The notes below the pieces were generated by a model, which saw only the letters and a program-made list of their open reading frames with translations, did no database searches and had not been told where the DNA came from. Positions 8,442 to 16,834 of a stretch of DNA of 64,000 nt are shown here, in pieces. Origin of the DNA: Pseudodesulfovibrio portus (GTDB taxonomy: Bacteria; Desulfobacterota; Desulfovibrionia; Desulfovibrionales; Desulfovibrionaceae); contig NZ_AP026708.1 of NCBI RefSeq assembly GCF_026000375.1, positions 2,764,001 through 2,828,000 on the forward strand, in the 5' to 3' direction. Numbering within the stretch: the first letter of the stretch is position 1; the number at the start of each line of letters is the position of its first letter. A program made the position numbers and the translations under genes.

Positions 8442-10547
8442 TTGACTTCCACGGACAAACTGCACGCCTTCTTCTATCCCGAAAAAGTGGCCGTTATCGG
8501 CGCATCCGCCACCCCCGGCAAGGTGGGCCATACCGTGGTCGCCAACATGCTGGGGGCCGGGTTCAAGGGCCGGGTCATCCCCGTGAATCCCAAGGGCGGC
8601 GAGATCGAGGGGCTTGCGGTGACCACGGATATCGCGGACCTGCCGCGCGGCCTTGACCTGGCCGTGATTTCGGTGCCCCCCCAATTCGTCATCCCGGCCA
8701 TCGAGGCCCTGGGAGCCATCGGCGCCAAGTCGGCCATCGTCATCACCGCCGGGTTCAAGGAAGCGGGCAAGGAAGGGTATGACCTCGAACAGCGGATCAT
8801 CGCGTTGTGCGAGGAACACTCCATCGCGTTGCTCGGCCCCAACTGCCTGGGCATGATGAACACCTCGGCGGGTGTCAACGCGTCCTTTGCCGCAGGCCAG
8901 CCCAATCCCGGTTCCATCGCCTTTTTTTCGCAGAGCGGCGCCCTGTGCGTGGCCATCCTCGACTGGGCGCTGGGCGCGAACATCGGCTTTTCCAAGTTCG
9001 TGTCGCTGGGCAACAAGGCCGTGCTCGACGAGGCGGACATGCTCGACTACCTGAACGAGGACGATGAGACGAGCGTCATTCTCGGCTACATCGAAAACGT
9101 GGAGCACGGGGACGCCTTCCTGGACGCCGCGCGCCGGACCTGCCTGAACAAGCCCGTGATCATGATCAAATCCGGCACCACGGCGGCCGGAGCCAAGGCC
9201 GCCTCCTCGCATACCGGAGCCATTGCCGGGTCGGACCAGACCTACACGGCCGCCTTCCACCAGTCCGGAGTCATCCGGGTGGGGGACGTGGCCTCGCTCT
9301 TCAACCTGGCCCAGGCCTTTTCCAGCCAGCCCCTGCCCAAGGGCCCGAACCTGGCCCTGGTCACCAACTCCGGCGGGCCCGGCATCCTGGCGGCGGACGC
9401 GGCTGACCGGTCCCGGCTGACCATGGCCGCCCTGTCCCAGAAGACCATCCAGCGGCTTCAGGAATTTCTGCCCAGCTATGCGGCCTTCTACAATCCGGTG
9501 GACATCGTCGGCGACGCGGACGCCAAGCGCTACCGCCAGACCCTGGACGTGGTGGCCGACGACCCCATGGTCCACTCCATCCTCGTCCTGCTCACGCCCA
9601 CGGCCTCCGTGCAGATCGAGAAGACCGCCGAGGCGGTCATCCGCATCGCCGAGAAGTCCGGCAAGCCCGTCTTTGCCTGCTTCATGGGCAAGACCCGTGT
9701 GGCCGGGGCGCGCCGCATGCTCATGGAGGCGGGCATCCCGTGCTACGCCTTCCCCGAGCCCGCAGTGCACGCCATCGAGGCCATGTATGAATATTACCTG
9801 TGGAAGAACCGCCCGGAGCCGCAGTACCGCGAGGTCGAACGCGACATCGAGGCTGCCCGCGCACTGATTCGCGATCACGAGCGGCGCAACCAGCCGGAGA
9901 TCGTGGAGTTCGAAGCCCAGCAGGTACTCAAGGCGTACGGGCTGCCCACGCCGCAAACCGTGCTGGCCCGTTCCTCGGATGAGGCCGTGGCCGCCGCCGA
10001 GGAGATCGGTTACCCCGTGGTGCTCAAGATCGCTTCGCCGGACATCTCCCACAAGTCCGACGTGGGCGGTGTGAAGGTGAATCTCGGCAACGCCACCGAG
10101 GTCATGAAGACCTTCAAGGAGATCACGGCCCGGGCCCAGCGGCTGCGCCGTGACGCCTACATCGCGGGCTGCCTGGTCCAGGAGATGGCCCCTCCGGGCG
10201 TCAGGGAAGTGATAATCGGCTTCAAACGCGACGAGCAGTTCGGTCCCATGCTCATGTTCGGGCTGGGCGGCATCTACGTGGAGATCATGAAGGACATCGC
10301 CTTCAAGCTGGCCCCGCTGTCAAAGCAGGATGCCTTCGAGATCGTGCGCGAAATCAAGTCCTACATGCTGCTCAAGGGGCTGAAGGGCGAACAGCCGGTG
10401 AACTTCACCGCCCTCGAGGAGATCGTCATGGTCATGTCGCGGCTGGCCCTCGACCTTCCGCAGGTGGTGGAGGCCGAGTTCAACCCGGTTCTCGTCAATC
10501 ACGAGCGGGCCATCGTCGCTGATGTGCGGATGACCCTGCGGGTTTAG
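8442..10547 (+). CDS. ADP-forming acetate/acyl-CoA ligase (fused alpha-beta)
   Basis: A 701-residue NDP-forming acyl-CoA synthetase. The N-terminal CoA-binding domain (FYPEKVAVIGASATPGKVG) is followed by succinyl-CoA-ligase-like domains (PNCLGMMN; SSHTGAIAGSD, which should contain the phosphorylated histidine) and a C-terminal ATP-grasp domain from about residue 470 (GYPVVLKIASPDISHKSDVG). It couples an acyl-CoA thioester to ADP phosphorylation, or activates the acid. The TTG start is placed eight bases after AGGAG; a GTG nine bases earlier is in frame but sits on that ribosome-binding site. Family identity is firm; substrate range unknown. Confidence 0.93.
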   Translation: MTSTDKLHAFFYPEKVAVIGASATPGKVGHTVVANMLGAGFKGRVIPVNPKGGEIEGLAVTTDIADLPRGLDLAVISVPPQFVIPAIEALGAIGAKSAIVITAGFKEAGKEGYDLEQRIIALCEEHSIALLGPNCLGMMNTSAGVNASFAAGQPNPGSIAFFSQSGALCVAILDWALGANIGFSKFVSLGNKAVLDEADMLDYLNEDDETSVILGYIENVEHGDAFLDAARRTCLNKPVIMIKSGTTAAGAKAASSHTGAIAGSDQTYTAAFHQSGVIRVGDVASLFNLAQAFSSQPLPKGPNLALVTNSGGPGILAADAADRSRLTMAALSQKTIQRLQEFLPSYAAFYNPVDIVGDADAKRYRQTLDVVADDPMVHSILVLLTPTASVQIEKTAEAVIRIAEKSGKPVFACFMGKTRVAGARRMLMEAGIPCYAFPEPAVHAIEAMYEYYLWKNRPEPQYREVERDIEAARALIRDHERRNQPEIVEFEAQQVLKAYGLPTPQTVLARSSDEAVAAAEEIGYPVVLKIASPDISHKSDVGGVKVNLGNATEVMKTFKEITARAQRLRRDAYIAGCLVQEMAPPGVREVIIGFKRDEQFGPMLMFGLGGIYVEIMKDIAFKLAPLSKQDAFEIVREIKSYMLLKGLKGEQPVNFTALEEIVMVMSRLALDLPQVVEAEFNPVLVNHERAIVADVRMTLRV

Positions 10548-10553
10548 GGGGTA

Positions 10554-10692
10554 GGCTCCAAACCCGCTTTGCGGGTTTGATCGCCTCATATTTTAGAGTG
10601 TGCGCGCATTCGCGTTCAACGTTGCCCGTTTTCCTTTTGGAGTGTTCCGCCCCTCGGCGGCCCTATTTTTGGCTAGCGCCCCAAAAATAGGG
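10554..10692 (+). repeat. Composite structured repeat, left (forward) copy
   Basis: Starts GGCTCCA, then hairpin AACCCGC-TTT-GCGGGTT, TGATCG, the conserved block GAGTGTGCGCGCATTCG, a hairpin CCGCC-CCTC-GGCGG and a stem CCTATTTTTGG / CCAAAAATAGG. The right copy (11251-11474, inverted) has the same order of elements with compensatory changes in each stem. The left copy lacks the four-hairpin module that sits inside the last stem of the right copy. Confidence 0.75.
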
Positions 10693-10720
10693 GAAAAAAC
10701 GCGCTTTTGCGCCAGCTCGT

Positions 10721-10834
10721 GATGGCGGGGCCAAGAGCCTGTAGGCGACTTCGCTGCCCGTCAGGATAGCCTGCATACGCAGGTTCGGACGGGCCGCGCT
10801 GCGTCGCCCTCGACAGGCTCTAAGCCCCGCCATC
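10721..10834. repeat. Large branched hairpin (possible structured RNA)
   Basis: The ends pair over 11 bp (GATGGCGGGGC with GCCCCGCCATC), then 9 bp (AGAGCCTGT with ACAGGCTCT), then GGCGAC with GTCGCC. Inside is a second hairpin in which GCCCGTC pairs with GACGGGC around CCTGC-ATAC-GCAGG. No protein frame is present. It could be a structured RNA or a chromosomal repeat; I recognise no known family. Confidence 0.6.
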
Positions 10835-11250
10835 AATTGCCGATCTTCGTATGTGGATTTGAAGCAGTTGCGACGAGACAACCATAAACGAACTACCAGC
10901 TTCCCCAGTCTTTTTTCCCCCATTCCCATGGAGCGTCACCGGAGAGCGAAGCGATCCGGCAGCGGCTCTCGCTCCCGTGCACCGTACCGCGCCTAGGACT
11001 GTTCTTCCAAGGCGCACCCGTTATTGTCCCTTGGCCTCCCAGTCAGTGGAACGCTTCAGCCCTTGATCGGCGGCTTAGAAGTCGACAGCGAGGGGCGGCG
11101 GCTCCCGAAACGGGACACGATTGTATCGCCAGGGAGTTCGGCCTTGCGGGGAGGCAGCGCCTCGCATCCCCCACGGATGGGAGCCGCGCCGAGCGCATCG
11201 GATTCTTGCCGCCGATCTCGGGGCGGCCAAGCTCACAAAGCGCACTTTTT

Positions 11251-11474
11251 GCTGACTTTTTGGTGCGCCAGCCACAAATCCGCAGGACAGCGGATTTGGA
11301 GCGCGCCTGGCAAGGCGCGACCCCGGAGGGGTGAGGGCCATGGACGGCCCGAATCAAAAAGTCAGCCGCTGTAAAAGCGGAACACGATGTAAGGATAACG
11401 AATGCGGTAAAACGCGAATGCGCGCACACTCCAAAAACGAGACGATCATACCCGCCAAAGGCGGGTATGGAGCC
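11251..11474 (-). repeat. Composite structured repeat, right (inverted) copy with four-hairpin module
   Basis: Read on the minus strand it repeats the left copy's order: GGCTCCA, stem TACCCGCC-TTT-GGCGGGTA, TGATCG, GAGTGTGCGCGCATTCG, hairpin CCGCT/AGCGG, then an outer stem (11251-11264 with 11353-11366, GCTGACTTTTTG/CAAAAAGTCAGC). That outer stem encloses the four-hairpin module at 11276-11350. Stems differ from the left copy by paired changes. Confidence 0.75.
11276..11350. repeat. Four-hairpin module, copy 1
   Basis: Four consecutive small hairpins: AAATCCGC-AGGACA-GCGGATTT; CGCGCC-TGGCAA-GGCGCG; CCCC-GGA-GGGG; GGGCC-ATGGAC-GGCCC. The same order with the same loops AGGACA and ATGGAC but altered stems occurs three times at 30151-30528 (there GAATCCGC/GCGGATTC and GGCCCCC/GGGGGCC). 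Paired stem changes with fixed loops are the mark of a conserved secondary structure. Confidence 0.8.
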
Positions 11475-11531
11475 CGAAACAGCAAGGCATAGGCCACTGG
11501 AGTAGAGCCGTTCCGCGCTTCCCGCCGTGGG

Positions 11532-11750
11532 CTACGCCGTGGACTTTTTGGGGCCCGCTGCCCGAAGCGAACTCACCGACTCTCCTCCGATGCCCCAGTT
11601 GTCGGTGTCCACCTCGTCTATGATGACGAAGGTGGTCTTGGGGTTTTTGCCGAGCACATCGGCCAGAAGGTCGGTGACGCCCCGGATGAGCTGCTGTTTC
11701 TGTTCGGCGGTGGCGCCTTCCCTGGTGATGCGGATATTGACGAACGGCAT
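11532..11750 (-). CDS. 4-oxalocrotonate tautomerase family protein
   Basis: A 72-residue protein beginning MPFVNIRITREGATAEQKQQ. Once Met is removed, Pro1 becomes the catalytic base of the tautomerase superfamily. The length and the GVTDLLADVLGKNP segment fit the small homohexameric 4-OT/YwhB group, which interconvert enol and keto acids. It lies two bases downstream of the sensor kinase gene on the same strand. The physiological substrate is unknown; many such proteins are promiscuous. Confidence 0.9.
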   Translation of the reverse strand: MPFVNIRITREGATAEQKQQLIRGVTDLLADVLGKNPKTTFVIIDEVDTDNWGIGGESVSSLRAAGPKKSTA

Positions 11751-11752
11751 GG

Positions 11753-13180
11753 CTAGGCTCCTGTTTCAGTGGAATCGTGCTTGGGCAGGGTCACGGTGAT
11801 GGTGGTGCCCGCTTCTTCGGATGAACGCATGGTTATGTCGCCGCCCATGGTGCGGGTCAGAAGCCGGGCCGAATAGGTGCCCAGTCCCGTGCCGTCCTGT
11901 TTCCCGGCGGTGGTGTATTTATCGAAAAAGTTGTCCCTGATGGTCTCGGGAACGGCTCCGGTGTTGTGCACCTCGATGGTCACCTCGCCGTTGGAGGACA
12001 GGATGATGTCCACTGTCCGGTCAGGCTCCGAGGCCTCGACGCCGTTCTTCACCAGATTGGCGAGCAGGGAGTAGCAGAGCGGCTCTTCTCCGGCAACGTA
12101 GAGCGCATCGGCTTCGTCTTCCGGGGCATCCTCGCGTATGATCCGTATGGTGACGTTCCGTTCGGCGGCCAGGCCCGACAGGTCGGCGGCCACCTGGTGA
12201 CAGGTGGATGCGATGTCCACGCCGACCGGCGTGTACTGGTACTTGCCGGTTTCCATCTTGTAGATGTCCAGGCTTCGGTTGATCAGGTCGAGACCGACGA
12301 TCACCGTGTTGTGCATTTCGTCGAGCACTTCCCGCTGTTCCGCGTTCGTTTCCGTGTACTGCTTGAGGTAGCTGATGCCGTTGAGCGCGCCCACCAAGGG
12401 ACTCTTGAGGTCGTGCCGCGTGATCCGGTCCACGTCCGCCCGAAGCCTGTCGGCCTGGCGCAATGCCTTGAGGCGGCTTGATTCCTTGCTCAGCAGGCCG
12501 ATGACGCCGAGCAGGATGCACAGGGACGTGATGATGGACCCGTATGTGGCATAGGTGTTGAAGCGGTCCATGTTGCTTTTGACGTCCGAGATGTCGAATT
12601 GAAACTCGAAGGCGCCGAGAAACTCGCCGTCGTTCATGAGGGGGACGGTGGTTATGACCATGTCGACGCGTTTTTTCAGGCCGCCCGGGCCGGGTTTGGT
12701 CGTGGTGCCGAGCTTTGAATCGATGCCCCCCTTGGCCACCACGCGCAGGAATTGCGGGTTCTTGTTGATGGTCGTGATCTCCGATGCGTCGGAGGAATAC
12801 AGGGTGGCCCCTTCAGGAGAGTAAAGCCCGATCTTGAGCAGCTCGAAGTTTTTTTCCAATCGGTAGATGTCGGCCAGAAGGCGCGGGGACTCCATGCTTT
12901 GGTGGGTCAGCTTCCCGTATTTTTCCGAGGGCGGTATGGTGTGTGCCGCCAACCGCACGGCGCCGGTCTCGATGGTGGCGATGAGCAGTTTGCTATAGGC
13001 CGGGAAAATGATGGTGATGTTGATCAGCGGCAGGGCCACGGCCACGACCAGGGCAAGGGCGAGAATGCCGAGCAGGGGACGGCTGCGCCGGAAGGCGAGG
13101 GTGTCTTCCGTGAGCACCGCGCTCAGTATGGGTATTTTCAGGGAGACGCGATCAAGCGCCTGTCGGTCGATTTCCGCCAT
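11753..13180 (-). CDS. Membrane sensor histidine kinase
   Basis: A 475-residue two-transmembrane sensor kinase. TM1 is about residues 35-57 (LLGILALALVVAVALPLINI) and TM2 about 211-230, enclosing a roughly 150-residue periplasmic sensor region rich in cache-like features (GLYSPEGATLYSSD, LGAFEFQFDISDV). The cytoplasmic part has the H-box RITRHDLKSPLVG (His near 256) and a HATPase domain (N box LLANLVKNGVEAS, G box GTGLGTYSARLL). No response-regulator gene is adjacent, so it is an orphan kinase here. Signal unknown. Confidence 0.9.
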   Translation of the reverse strand: MAEIDRQALDRVSLKIPILSAVLTEDTLAFRRSRPLLGILALALVVAVALPLINITIIFPAYSKLLIATIETGAVRLAAHTIPPSEKYGKLTHQSMESPRLLADIYRLEKNFELLKIGLYSPEGATLYSSDASEITTINKNPQFLRVVAKGGIDSKLGTTTKPGPGGLKKRVDMVITTVPLMNDGEFLGAFEFQFDISDVKSNMDRFNTYATYGSIITSLCILLGVIGLLSKESSRLKALRQADRLRADVDRITRHDLKSPLVGALNGISYLKQYTETNAEQREVLDEMHNTVIVGLDLINRSLDIYKMETGKYQYTPVGVDIASTCHQVAADLSGLAAERNVTIRIIREDAPEDEADALYVAGEEPLCYSLLANLVKNGVEASEPDRTVDIILSSNGEVTIEVHNTGAVPETIRDNFFDKYTTAGKQDGTGLGTYSARLLTRTMGGDITMRSSEEAGTTITVTLPKHDSTETGA

Positions 13181-13300
13181 TTCCGGGCGTTCCTCCGGGC
13201 TTTGCTGGTTTTAAGGTGTCATTGACCATAGCATAAGCGGGAAAACAGGCAAGCGGGTGATAATCCGATATGGCGGCAGTCGCACGCCGGACGGGACTTG

Positions 13301-14095
13301 TCAGCCGCCGAGCATCATCCCGGCAATTTCACGCAGTATCTTGGATCCGGTCATGGCCGTGATCCCGTCGGTGTCGCGATCCGGGTTGAGCTCCACGATG
13401 TCCGCGCCGATGACGGGCGCGTCCACGGCATGGATGACGTCCAGCAGCTCGCGGGTGGTCATGCCGCCCGGCTCGTGGTGCGACACCCCGGGCGCGCAGG
13501 CCGGGTCCAGGACGTCCAGGTCCACGGTAATGTATACCGGGGTGTCGAAGACCAATTCGGGCCACTTCCGGCGGTCCTTCATTTCCAGCCACCGGATGCC
13601 GAATTTGTCCCGCTGTTCCCGTTGGTGGCCGGAGGCGGTGCGGATGCCCACGGATACCAGCCGGGTGCAGAGGCCCTCCTCCATTATCCGCGAGAACGGG
13701 CAGGCGTGGGAGAGGGGGTTGCCTTCGAACTCGTGGTAGCAGTCGGGGTGGGCGTCGAAATGGAGGACGGCGAAGTCCCCGTGCGCCGCCTTCATGCCTT
13801 TCACCAGCGGGTAGGTCACGGAGTGGTCGCCGCCGATGAAGATGGGCGTGGCGCCGCTCTCGCCCGCCTCGCGGGCCGCGTTTTCGATGCGGCCGAAGGC
13901 TTCTTCCGCATCTCCCAGGTCGATGATCCCCCGGTGGTCGATGATCCCGGACAGGTCATGCCCGGTCTCGGTCCACAGGTTGGCCGAATCGCAGTGCAGG
14001 GCTTCCACCAGCGCGAGCGGGCCCTTGGCCGAGCCCCGCAGGTAGGAGGAGTTGTGGTCCAGGGGGACGCCGATCAGGGAGATGCGTTTTTCCAT
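13301..14095 (-). CDS. Arginase/agmatinase family hydrolase
   Basis: A 264-residue ureohydrolase. The manganese-binding motifs of the family are all visible: GGDHSVTYP, FDAHPD and VDLDVLDPACAPGVSHHEPGG. Enzymes of this family hydrolyse the guanidino group of arginine, agmatine or related compounds to give urea. The sequence alone does not decide between agmatinase, arginase and formimidoglutamase; the EPGG segment and length are most like SpeB-type agmatinases. It sits six bases downstream of hslU on the same strand and may be co-transcribed. Confidence 0.88.
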   Translation of the reverse strand: MEKRISLIGVPLDHNSSYLRGSAKGPLALVEALHCDSANLWTETGHDLSGIIDHRGIIDLGDAEEAFGRIENAAREAGESGATPIFIGGDHSVTYPLVKGMKAAHGDFAVLHFDAHPDCYHEFEGNPLSHACPFSRIMEEGLCTRLVSVGIRTASGHQREQRDKFGIRWLEMKDRRKWPELVFDTPVYITVDLDVLDPACAPGVSHHEPGGMTTRELLDVIHAVDAPVIGADIVELNPDRDTDGITAMTGSKILREIAGMMLGG

Positions 14096-14101
14096 GGCTG
14101 T

Positions 14102-15487
14102 CTACAGGATGTAGCGCGACAGGTCGCGGTCCTCGATCACCTGGCCGAGCTGGGCCACGACGTAGTCCCGGTCGATGACCACCTTCTGGCCGGATTTGTC
14201 CGGGGCCTCGAAGGACAGGGTGGCCAGGATCTTCTCCATGATGGTGTAGAGCCTGCGCGCACCGATGTTCTCGGTCTCCTCGTTGATCTTCTCGGCCATG
14301 GCCGAGATTTCCTCCAGCGCCTCCCTGGTGTAGTCCACGGCCACGCCCTCGGTCTGGAGCAGGGCCTTGTACTGCACGGTGAGCGCGTTCTTGGGCTCCG
14401 TCAGGATGCGGTAGAACTCCTCCTTGTGCAGCGAGGCCAGCTCTTCGCGCAGGGGAAAGCGCCCCTGGAGTTCCGGGATCAGGTCCGACGGCTTGGCGAA
14501 ATGGAAGGCCCCGGCAGCGATGAACAGGATGTGGTCGGTCTTGACCATGCCGTATTTGGTGTTGACCACGCTGCCCTCGACGATGGGCAGCAGGTCGCGC
14601 TGCACGCCTTCTCGGGAGACGTCGGTCGAGCCGCCGCCGGCGTGGTCGTGGCGGGTGGCGATCTTGTCCATCTCGTCGATGAACAGGATGCCCGACTGCT
14701 CCACGCGTTCGCGGGCCAGCTCGTTGACCGCGTCCGGGTCGATGAGCTTGTCCGCCTCCTCGTCGATGAGCACCTCAAAAGCGTCCTTGATCTTCATCTT
14801 GCGCGTCTTGCGCTTGCCCGGGAACATGTTGGAGAACGCGCTCTGGAGGTTGGAGCCCATGTCCTGCATGCCGGGGATGGCCATGATCTCGACCTGCGCC
14901 CCGCTCTGGATGGTCACCTCCATCTCCACTTCGCGCTCGTCCAGGTGGCCCTGGCGGAACATCCTGCGGAACTTTTCCCTGGTGTCGTCGTCCTTGGGCG
15001 GCTCCACCGGCTCGACGTCGCCGTTCTGCCCGGCGGAGAAAAAGCCCATGGGATTGGCCGGTTCCTTTTTCTTGCCCGGCAGGAGCAGGTCCAGCAGCCG
15101 CTCCTCGGCGTTCTTCTCGGCCTTGATGCGGACCTTTTCCGTTTCCTCCTTGCGGACCATGGTGATGCCGATCTCCATCAGGTCGCGGACCATGGACTCC
15201 ACGTCGCGGCCCACGTAGCCCACCTCGGTGAACTTGGTGGCTTCGACCTTGAAGAAGGGGCAGTTGGTCAGCCGGGCCAGACGGCGGGCGATCTCGGTCT
15301 TGCCCACGCCGGTCGGGCCCATGAGGATGATGTTCTTGGGCGCGATCTCGTCGCGCAGGTCCGGGTCTATCTGCTGCCTGCGCCAGCGGTTGCGCATGGC
15401 GATGGCCACCATGCGTTTGGCGTCGTTCTGGCCGATGATGTACTTGTCCAGTTCCGATACGATCTCTCGGGGAGTCAGGTTGCTCAT
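14102..15487 (-). CDS. hslU: ATP-dependent protease ATPase subunit HslU
   Basis: A 461-residue AAA+ unfoldase that feeds proteins into the HslV peptidase. Walker [10 protein letters not shown] is at residues 57-65, the pore motif [10 protein letters not shown] follows, Walker B is [11 protein letters not shown], and the C-terminus (RDLSRYIL) has the form that docks into HslV. The start is the ATG giving [20 protein letters not shown]; the open frame continues upstream into repeat sequence with no family similarity. Its ribosome-binding site GGAGG is supplied by the end of the intergenic repeat at 15494-15607. HslV is encoded just upstream. Confidence 0.97.
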   Translation of the reverse strand: MSNLTPREIVSELDKYIIGQNDAKRMVAIAMRNRWRRQQIDPDLRDEIAPKNIILMGPTGVGKTEIARRLARLTNCPFFKVEATKFTEVGYVGRDVESMVRDLMEIGITMVRKEETEKVRIKAEKNAEERLLDLLLPGKKKEPANPMGFFSAGQNGDVEPVEPPKDDDTREKFRRMFRQGHLDEREVEMEVTIQSGAQVEIMAIPGMQDMGSNLQSAFSNMFPGKRKTRKMKIKDAFEVLIDEEADKLIDPDAVNELARERVEQSGILFIDEMDKIATRHDHAGGGSTDVSREGVQRDLLPIVEGSVVNTKYGMVKTDHILFIAAGAFHFAKPSDLIPELQGRFPLREELASLHKEEFYRILTEPKNALTVQYKALLQTEGVAVDYTREALEEISAMAEKINEETENIGARRLYTIMEKILATLSFEAPDKSGQKVVIDRDYVVAQLGQVIEDRDLSRYIL

Positions 15488-15493
15488 GTGATG

Positions 15494-15607
15494 CCTCCGG
15501 CGGTCGGGGGAAGGGGAGGAAAAACCCTTTGAAAAGGGGGCTTTCCTCCCCTTCCCCCGAACCCCCATCCCCTCCTTTTCCCAAATTTTTTATGGCCGCT
15601 GCGCGGG
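15494..15607 (+). repeat. GC-rich hairpin repeat, copy in hslV-hslU gap
   Basis: Begins GCCTCCGGCGG, forms a long stem GGGGGAAGGGGAGGAAA / TTTCCTCCCCTTCCCCC around CCCTTTGAAAAGGG, then continues CCCCCATCCCC, CCCAAA, a T run and a small GC hairpin. Copies of the same plan lie at 43451, 44351 and 53522, with a partial one at 53684. Read on the coding strand, its last bases CCGGAGGC give hslU its Shine-Dalgarno sequence. Confidence 0.85.
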
Positions 15608-15642
15608 TGGGAAAGAGGGCGGGTCCGCCTCTGGTTTGGTGC

Positions 15643-16182
<540 letters not shown>

Positions 16183-16191
16183 AGTGTCTCC

Positions 16192-16737
16192 TTACAGTAT
16201 TTCGCGGGCGATGCCGGTCCAGATGTCGAGGGCCGGTTGCCCGTGCAGGACCATGCGCGCCTCGGCCACCAGCCCCGCTTCGAGTCCCCGCCGCAGTGCG
16301 GTCAGGGCGATGCGGGCCGCGTCTTCGACCGGGTAGCCGTAGACGCCGCAGGATATGGCCGGAAAGGCGATGGTCCGGATGTCGTGTTCGTGGGCGAGCT
16401 TGAGGGAGTTGGCGTAGGCGTTTTCCAGCAACTCGGGCTCGCGGTCGTCGCCGCCGCGCCAGATGGGGCCGACGGTGTGGATGATGTGTTTGGCCGGGAG
16501 ATCGAAGCCGGGGGTGATGGCCGCCTCGCCCGGGGGCAGGGAGCCGATTTCCCTGATGATTTCCCGGCATGCTTCCTGGAGCTTGTCCATGCCTGCGCCA
16601 CGGTGGATGGCCCCGTCCACGCCGCCGCCCCCGGCCAGCCGGGAGTTGGCCGCGTTGACGATGGCGTCCGCGTCGAGCGCGGTGATGTCGCCGTCTGCAA
16701 GCGTCAGCCGTCCGGAGGTGAATTTCCAGTGTTGCAT
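16192..16737 (-). CDS. Macro-domain protein (ADP-ribose/O-acetyl-ADP-ribose binding)
   Basis: A 181-residue single macro domain. The loop [28 protein letters not shown] contains the Asn-Ala-Ala-Asn and Gly-rich ADP-ribose contacts of the MacroD/YmdB group, and ISCGVYGYP is the second ribose/phosphate-binding loop. Such proteins remove ADP-ribose from proteins or hydrolyse O-acetyl-ADP-ribose. It ends upstream of hslV on the same strand by a few bases and probably shares a transcript with hslVU, though a functional link is not known. Confidence 0.9.
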   Translation of the reverse strand: MQHWKFTSGRLTLADGDITALDADAIVNAANSRLAGGGGVDGAIHRGAGMDKLQEACREIIREIGSLPPGEAAITPGFDLPAKHIIHTVGPIWRGGDDREPELLENAYANSLKLAHEHDIRTIAFPAISCGVYGYPVEDAARIALTALRRGLEAGLVAEARMVLHGQPALDIWTGIAREIL

Positions 16738-16834
16738 GATACCCCGGAAGATAAATCCTCAGACCGGTTTGGCAAGGGTAAACCTGCAGCAGTAAATCAT
16801 TCCTGAATATGTGTGGGCGGTGTAGGGTGATTTC

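Larger units (their letters stand above)
10548..11531. other. 1-kb gene-free island of inverted structured repeats
   Basis: No open frame here looks like a protein. The stretch contains two inverted copies of a composite repeat (left from 10554, right ending 11474), a large branched hairpin (10721-10834), a four-hairpin module (11276-11350) and several shorter palindromes such as GAGGCAGCGCCTC near 11153. The remaining sequence between about 10850 and 11240 shows only short self-complementary pieces. Confidence 0.7.

Noticed and set aside
10723-10832. tRNA-like or tmRNA-like gene
   Set aside because: The branched fold lacks T-loop and anticodon features and any CCA-type end, so only a generic structured element is reported.
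13298-15532. 744-codon open frame on the plus strand
   Set aside because: It is antisense to the arginase-family gene and hslU, is very rich in His, Asp, Gly and Arg, and has no family-like motifs. Such long antisense frames are expected in GC-rich coding DNA. The same applies to 5712-7415, 18263-19936 and 34703-36844 on the plus strand and 8427-10052 on the minus strand.
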